Both the position numbers and the translations under genes were made by a program. The notes beneath the pieces are model-generated. The model was not told the origin of the DNA and ran no database searches. It was given only the letters and a program-made list of their open reading frames with translations. Positions 6,273 through 10,085 of a stretch of DNA of 10,085 nt are shown here, in pieces. Source of the stretch: Cellvibrionaceae bacterium (GTDB taxonomy: Bacteria; Pseudomonadota; Gammaproteobacteria; Pseudomonadales; Cellvibrionaceae); NCBI GenBank assembly GCA_030597965.1, contig JAUVQU010000077.1, positions 1 to 10,085 of the forward strand. The letters are read 5' to 3'. Positions within the stretch are counted from its first letter, which is position 1; each line of letters begins with the position of its first letter.

Positions 6273-7823
6273 GTGAGCCACTGCGAGCCAATACATCGCC
6301 CAGCGCCTGTAGCAAGCAGCGCCAGCGGCCTGCGCAGAGTCAGCCTCGTGTTGGCCCTGATCGCCATTATCTGCCTATTCTTCGCCGACCTGGAAACATA
6401 CAGCGCCAACCCATGGAATGAGCTGGCGCGAATGGGCGCCGGACTAATCGCTCCAAATTTCTGGTCGAGCCAAGTCATTATTAGCGCCGTATTAAACACC
6501 CTCGCCTTTGCGCTGCAGGGGATTGCCCTCGCAGCCATTGCCGGCTTTTTATTAGCGCTGGTATACCGGTTATTTTGGGTGCGCGCTTTTTGTGCTTTTA
6601 TTCGCGCCATTCATGAGCTCTTTTGGGCGCTCATTTTTATCCAATTATTCGGCCTGTCACCACTCACCGGTTTACTGGCCATTGCCATTCCCTACGCCGG
6701 GACACTGGCCAAAATTTACGGGGAACTGTTTGAAGAAACTGACCCGGAGCCACGGAATAACCTAACAACCACCAAGAGCCTCAGTACGTTTTTTTACACG
6801 ACACTCCCGCTTGCCTGGAAACCTCTCACCCAATACACCAGCTATCGTTTTGAGTGCGCCATACGCTCAAGCATTGTATTGGGGTTTGTTGGACTTCCGA
6901 CGCTGGGCTTTCACCTAGAAACAGCCTTGAGTGAAGGCCAGTACAGCGACGCGGCCGCGCTGCTATATACATTGCTCGCATTGATAGCAACCATACGCTG
7001 GTGGCTAAAAAAATCGTTACTGCCAATTTATTTGCTGGCGGCGATTATTTATTTGCCGCCCACGGCAATATTTCACTGGAGCACTTTCACGCAATTTTTT
7101 ACAGTCGATATTATTCCCGCACCGCTGCGGGGTGCTGAGGTTTCACTGCTAGGCAATAGCGCCGCGGCATCTTGGGGAGTACAAAGTGCGGAGCTTTGCG
7201 ATTGGTTCATGTCACTGTGGTCTCAACAAATCTTGCCCGGTATCTGCAACACCTTAATTCTCAGCCAAATTGCGCTGGTCGTTACCGGCCTTATTGCCTT
7301 GCTATGCTTCCCGCTGAATTCCGTTTTATTTTTCAAACCACTGCAGCGTTATTGCGGTGATGGGCTACTGATTATCGGACGCACCATCCCCGAGTACCTG
7401 CTGGCATTTATTGCCCTGCTATTGGTTGGCCCCTCCATGTTACCCGCCATCGCCGCACTGGGCATTCATAATGGCGCTATTATTGCTCACCTGTTAGGCC
7501 GGTTTAGTGATGACATCTCATTAAGAGACGACGCCTGCCACGGAATCAACCGTTACTTCTACGAAGTACTGCCAAGACTTTACCGTCAGTTTCTTGCTTT
7601 TTTACTTTATCGCTGGGAAGTGATTATGCGTGAAACGGCCATTCTCGGTATGCTGGGTATTGGCACACTGGGCTTCTACATTGATTCGGCTTTTGAAGAA
7701 TTTCGTTTCGATCGGGCTATGCTATTAATATTGTGTGCTGCGCTACTCAATATTGGAGCGGATTTTTTAGCCCGGCAATTACGAAAACAATTACACTTAA
7801 AAACAACACCAGAAACTTTATAG
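6273..7823 (+). CDS. ABC transporter permease, two PhnE-like domains fused in one chain; predicted selenium importer
   Basis: Inner-membrane channel of the importer. The 516 residues contain two BPD_transp_1-type domains. The first starts near VLNTLAFALQG (73-83) and carries the ATPase-docking loop with YRFECAIRSSIVLGFVGLPTLG (begins at 191). The second starts near ICNTLILSQIA (324-334) and has YRWEVIMRETAILGMLGIGTLG (begins at 446). The pattern R-x-S/T-x-hydrophobic-LG in both halves is the PhnE-style EAA region, so the protein looks like a tandem duplication replacing two subunits. Many hydrophobic segments are visible, including residues 24-40 and the last one near 490-505. GTG 6273 is the start: an in-frame TAA lies just upstream (6264-6266), a GGA (6261-6263) gives weak ribosome binding, and the ATG at 6254 is out of frame. 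The gap to the ATPase gene is 19 bp and to the next gene 15 bp. Confidence 0.88.
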   Translation: MSHCEPIHRPAPVASSASGLRRVSLVLALIAIICLFFADLETYSANPWNELARMGAGLIAPNFWSSQVIISAVLNTLAFALQGIALAAIAGFLLALVYRLFWVRAFCAFIRAIHELFWALIFIQLFGLSPLTGLLAIAIPYAGTLAKIYGELFEETDPEPRNNLTTTKSLSTFFYTTLPLAWKPLTQYTSYRFECAIRSSIVLGFVGLPTLGFHLETALSEGQYSDAAALLYTLLALIATIRWWLKKSLLPIYLLAAIIYLPPTAIFHWSTFTQFFTVDIIPAPLRGAEVSLLGNSAAASWGVQSAELCDWFMSLWSQQILPGICNTLILSQIALVVTGLIALLCFPLNSVLFFKPLQRYCGDGLLIIGRTIPEYLLAFIALLLVGPSMLPAIAALGIHNGAIIAHLLGRFSDDISLRDDACHGINRYFYEVLPRLYRQFLAFLLYRWEVIMRETAILGMLGIGTLGFYIDSAFEEFRFDRAMLLILCAALLNIGADFLARQLRKQLHLKTTPETL

Positions 7824-7838
7824 GACAACGCCAGAAAC

Positions 7839-10085
7839 ATGATGAACTCATCGGTTATCTATAAAGACTTAGTCTTGATCGGCGGCGGTCACGCCCACGC
7901 ACAAGTGGTGAAAATGTGGGCTATGAAGCCTCTGCCCGGTGTACGTCTTACCCTTATATCCCCGCAGACTCAAACTCCCTATTCTGGAATGCTGCCCGGC
8001 CTGATTGCCGGACATTACACATTCGATGAAATGCATATTGATCTAATGCGCCTGTGCCAGTACGCCGGTGCACGCTTTATAAAAGCCAGCGTTTCTAAAA
8101 TTGATTTGAACAACAAGCAACTACTACTCAGTGACAGTTCCCGCCCTGCGATTGGTTTTGATCTACTCTCAATTAACAGCGGAATAACACCGGACCTCAG
8201 TATCCAGGGTGCTGCCGAGCATGGCATTGCCGTTAAACCTATTAGCGATCTCTATCCCCGCTGGCAACAAACACTGCAAAAGTTAAAACAGGCAACTGAG
8301 CCTGTAGCTCTTACGGTGGTCGGCGGTGGCGCTGCAGGAATAGAACTAATTTTTGCGATGCACTACGCCATTACACAGCGTAAAGAAATCACAGCGCCGG
8401 TAGAATTTCATTTGGTTTTTCGCGGCAAACAATTGCCGACGGGTTACCCTAAAAGTCTGCAGAAGGCGGTGGAGCGCAAACTTAAAAAACGACGCATTCA
8501 CATTCACCGCCAACGTGATGTGAGTGAAATCACCGATACCCGTATTATTTTTATCAACGATACAGAGCCCTTAAAAAGCGACACTATATTTTGGTGTACG
8601 AATGCCAAGGCCGCAGAATGGCCAAAGCGTTCCGGTCTCGCCACCGATGCCAATGGCTTTATTGCATTAAAAGATACCCTGCAATCCACCAGTCACGATT
8701 TTGTCTTTGCCGCCGGTGACATTGCTCAGCAGTTAAATTACCCACGCCCCCACGCTGGTGTTTTTGCTGTTCGCCAAGGGCCTGTTTTATTTAAAAACTT
8801 GCAACGTAAATTATTGGATAAATCACTCAAAAAACACCGCCCCCAGAAAAACTTTTTAAGCCTGCTCACCTTTGGAACAAAATCAGCCATCGGCCATCGA
8901 CGCTTTCTACCTAGCCTTTATGGTTCCTGGGTATGGCGTCTGAAAGACTCAATTGACCGCCGTTTTATGGCCATGTTTTCGGAATTGAAATTAGCCGATT
9001 CGTCTAAGAATATGCCTCCCATAATCGTCGCCCCTGCCATCAGCGGAGATGAAACACCCAAAGACATTTCAGCGCTGGCCATGCGCTGCGGTGGTTGCGG
9101 TGCCAAGGTCGGCGCTACAACACTAAGCCGTGTGATTAACCAACTCCAAACCGTCCAACGTGATGATGTGGTGTGGGGTCTAGATAGCCCCGACGATGCC
9201 GCCGCCATTCGCGTCAATAATAACGACGGTTCGCTATTGCTCCAAAGCGTCGATATTTTCCGCGCGTTTATGGATGAGCCTTACCTGCTCGGCCAGATTG
9301 CAGCTGAGCATGCACTGAGTGATTTATTTGCCATGAACGCCTTACCACAAAGCGCGATGGCGATTGCCACCCTACCCTTTGCCGGAGAAAAAATTACCGA
9401 GCGCGATCTACTGCAACTAATGAGCGGTGCCGTTTCCGTGCTGAACAAACACGGCTGCACTCTAACCGGCGGGCACACCAGTGAAGGGGCTGAGCTGAGC
9501 ATTGGATTTTCCGTGAATGGCCTCGCACAGGAAAACAACATCCTGCAAAAAGCATCATTAGAAAACGGTGATGTGTTAATACTGACTCAACCCTTAGGCA
9601 CAGGTACATTATTTGCGGCGCACGCACGATTACAGGCGCAAGGAAAATGGATAGATACTGCGCTTACCAATATGCTGCAAAGTAATCGTATCGCCGGAGA
9701 AATATTCCACGCCCATCAAGCGAGCGCCTGTACCGACATTACCGGCTTTGGCCTGCTCGGCCATCTTGTTGAAATGCTTAAACCCAACGGTTTAAACGCG
9801 TCACTCAAAATCAATCAAGTCCCCGTACTAGACGGAGCAATTCAAACTTTAGCGCAAGGCATCACCAGCAGCTTACAACCTCAGAATATTCGCCTGCGAC
9901 GTGCCATCAACAATCCCGAAGAGTGGGCTAGCAATGCGGAGTATCAATTATTATTTGATCCGCAAACATCCGGGGGGTTATTGGCCGGCGTTCCAGACGC
10001 CCAAGCCAACCAATGTCTAAAAGCATTACGGCAAGCCGGTTATTCTCACTCCTGTATTATTGGCTATATTGAAGCAGACGGCAGC
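7839..10085 (+). CDS. selD: Fusion of FAD/NAD(P)-dependent oxidoreductase and selenide, water dikinase SelD; runs off the right edge
   Basis: The C-terminal module makes selenophosphate from selenide and ATP, the selenium donor for MnmH and, where present, selenocysteine synthesis. From ATG 7839 the frame is open for 749 codons to the window end. Residues 1-380 form a flavoprotein: first dinucleotide site GGGHAHAQV (15-23), TPYSGMLPG, second site VVGGGAAGIE (160-169) and FAD-closing FAAGDIA (290-296). It has only C73 and C253, with no CxxC or CxxxxC, so it resembles NADH dehydrogenase-2/sulfide-quinone reductase types more than disulfide reductases. The SelD module starts near 410: CGGCGAK (417-423; C420 and K423 match E. 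coli C17 and K20), DDAA (452-455), D472, ALSDLFAMN (D495), GGHTSEGAE, TDITGFGLLGH (D633) and DPQTSGGLL, giving all metal and ATP motifs. The catalytic residue is cysteine, not selenocysteine; no in-frame TGA occurs. I recall the N-terminal domain being catalogued as a SelD fusion partner; its substrate is unknown to me. Confidence 0.95.
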   Translation, partial: MMNSSVIYKDLVLIGGGHAHAQVVKMWAMKPLPGVRLTLISPQTQTPYSGMLPGLIAGHYTFDEMHIDLMRLCQYAGARFIKASVSKIDLNNKQLLLSDSSRPAIGFDLLSINSGITPDLSIQGAAEHGIAVKPISDLYPRWQQTLQKLKQATEPVALTVVGGGAAGIELIFAMHYAITQRKEITAPVEFHLVFRGKQLPTGYPKSLQKAVERKLKKRRIHIHRQRDVSEITDTRIIFINDTEPLKSDTIFWCTNAKAAEWPKRSGLATDANGFIALKDTLQSTSHDFVFAAGDIAQQLNYPRPHAGVFAVRQGPVLFKNLQRKLLDKSLKKHRPQKNFLSLLTFGTKSAIGHRRFLPSLYGSWVWRLKDSIDRRFMAMFSELKLADSSKNMPPIIVAPAISGDETPKDISALAMRCGGCGAKVGATTLSRVINQLQTVQRDDVVWGLDSPDDAAAIRVNNNDGSLLLQSVDIFRAFMDEPYLLGQIAAEHALSDLFAMNALPQSAMAIATLPFAGEKITERDLLQLMSGAVSVLNKHGCTLTGGHTSEGAELSIGFSVNGLAQENNILQKASLENGDVLILTQPLGTGTLFAAHARLQAQGKWIDTALTNMLQSNRIAGEIFHAHQASACTDITGFGLLGHLVEMLKPNGLNASLKINQVPVLDGAIQTLAQGITSSLQPQNIRLRRAINNPEEWASNAEYQLLFDPQTSGGLLAGVPDAQANQCLKALRQAGYSHSCIIGYIEADGS

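Noticed and set aside
6149..6610. Minus-strand open frame of 153 codons across the ATPase-permease junction
   Set aside because: It overlaps two well-supported plus-strand genes and looks like low-order Arg/Ala/Ser-rich shadow coding.
4738..7823. Phosphonate importer (phnDCE) as the literal assignment
   Set aside because: The fold family fits, but no C-P lyase, phosphonatase or phosphite dehydrogenase gene is nearby, while mnmH and selD flank the system; a selenium substrate explains the context better. Phosphonate cannot be excluded by sequence alone.
1..10085. CRISPR array, tRNA or rRNA gene, IS element or prophage genes
   Set aside because: No regularly spaced repeats, cloverleaf sequence, rRNA motif, transposase or phage gene was seen; the window is filled by housekeeping genes and the selenium-linked operon.

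Overview
The window is chromosomal DNA from a Gram-negative bacterium, most likely a marine-type gammaproteobacterium. The evidence is the divergent ilvA/rpiA pair, a 409-residue SerA that aligns with the E. coli enzyme almost residue for residue, an MnmH with its rhodanese cysteine at position 97 as in E. coli, Sec-type signal peptides and REP-like palindromes. Base composition is moderate. I cannot name the genus; an affinity to the Cellvibrionales/Pseudomonadales side is only an impression.

Layout. Bases 1-402 (minus) are the 5' part of ilvA (threonine deaminase). It is divergent from rpiA (575-1246, plus) across a 172-bp gap with a consensus TATAAT box. The convergent rpiA/FAH gap (1247-1406) holds inverted repeats. 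A small fumarylacetoacetate-hydrolase-family gene (1407-2066, minus) is divergent from serA (2151-3380, plus), which has an extended -10 promoter. mnmH (3391-4512, plus) follows serA by 10 bp. Bases 4513-4737 hold a near-perfect REP-like hairpin and then a symmetric, repeat-like tract. A tight co-directional cassette fills the rest: a PhnD-type periplasmic binding protein (4738-5601), an ABC ATPase (5594-6253), a duplicated and fused permease (6273-7823), and a flavoprotein fused to selenophosphate synthetase SelD (7839 to beyond 10085).

How the genes work together. The right two-thirds form a selenium locus. SelD makes selenophosphate, and MnmH uses it to replace sulfur by selenium at the wobble uridine of certain tRNAs. 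A complete ABC importer of the phosphonate/phosphite type lies between them, overlapping or nearly abutting its neighbours and selD. It is therefore best read as a predicted importer of a selenium compound, probably an oxyanion, rather than of phosphonate. The flavoprotein module on SelD could reduce a selenium species next to the kinase site. I recall curated families for this binding protein (putative selenate ABC transporter) and for the N-terminal SelD fusion domain, so the parts are catalogued, but substrate and redox chemistry appear to rest on genome context. The left third is ordinary amino-acid and pentose-phosphate metabolism.
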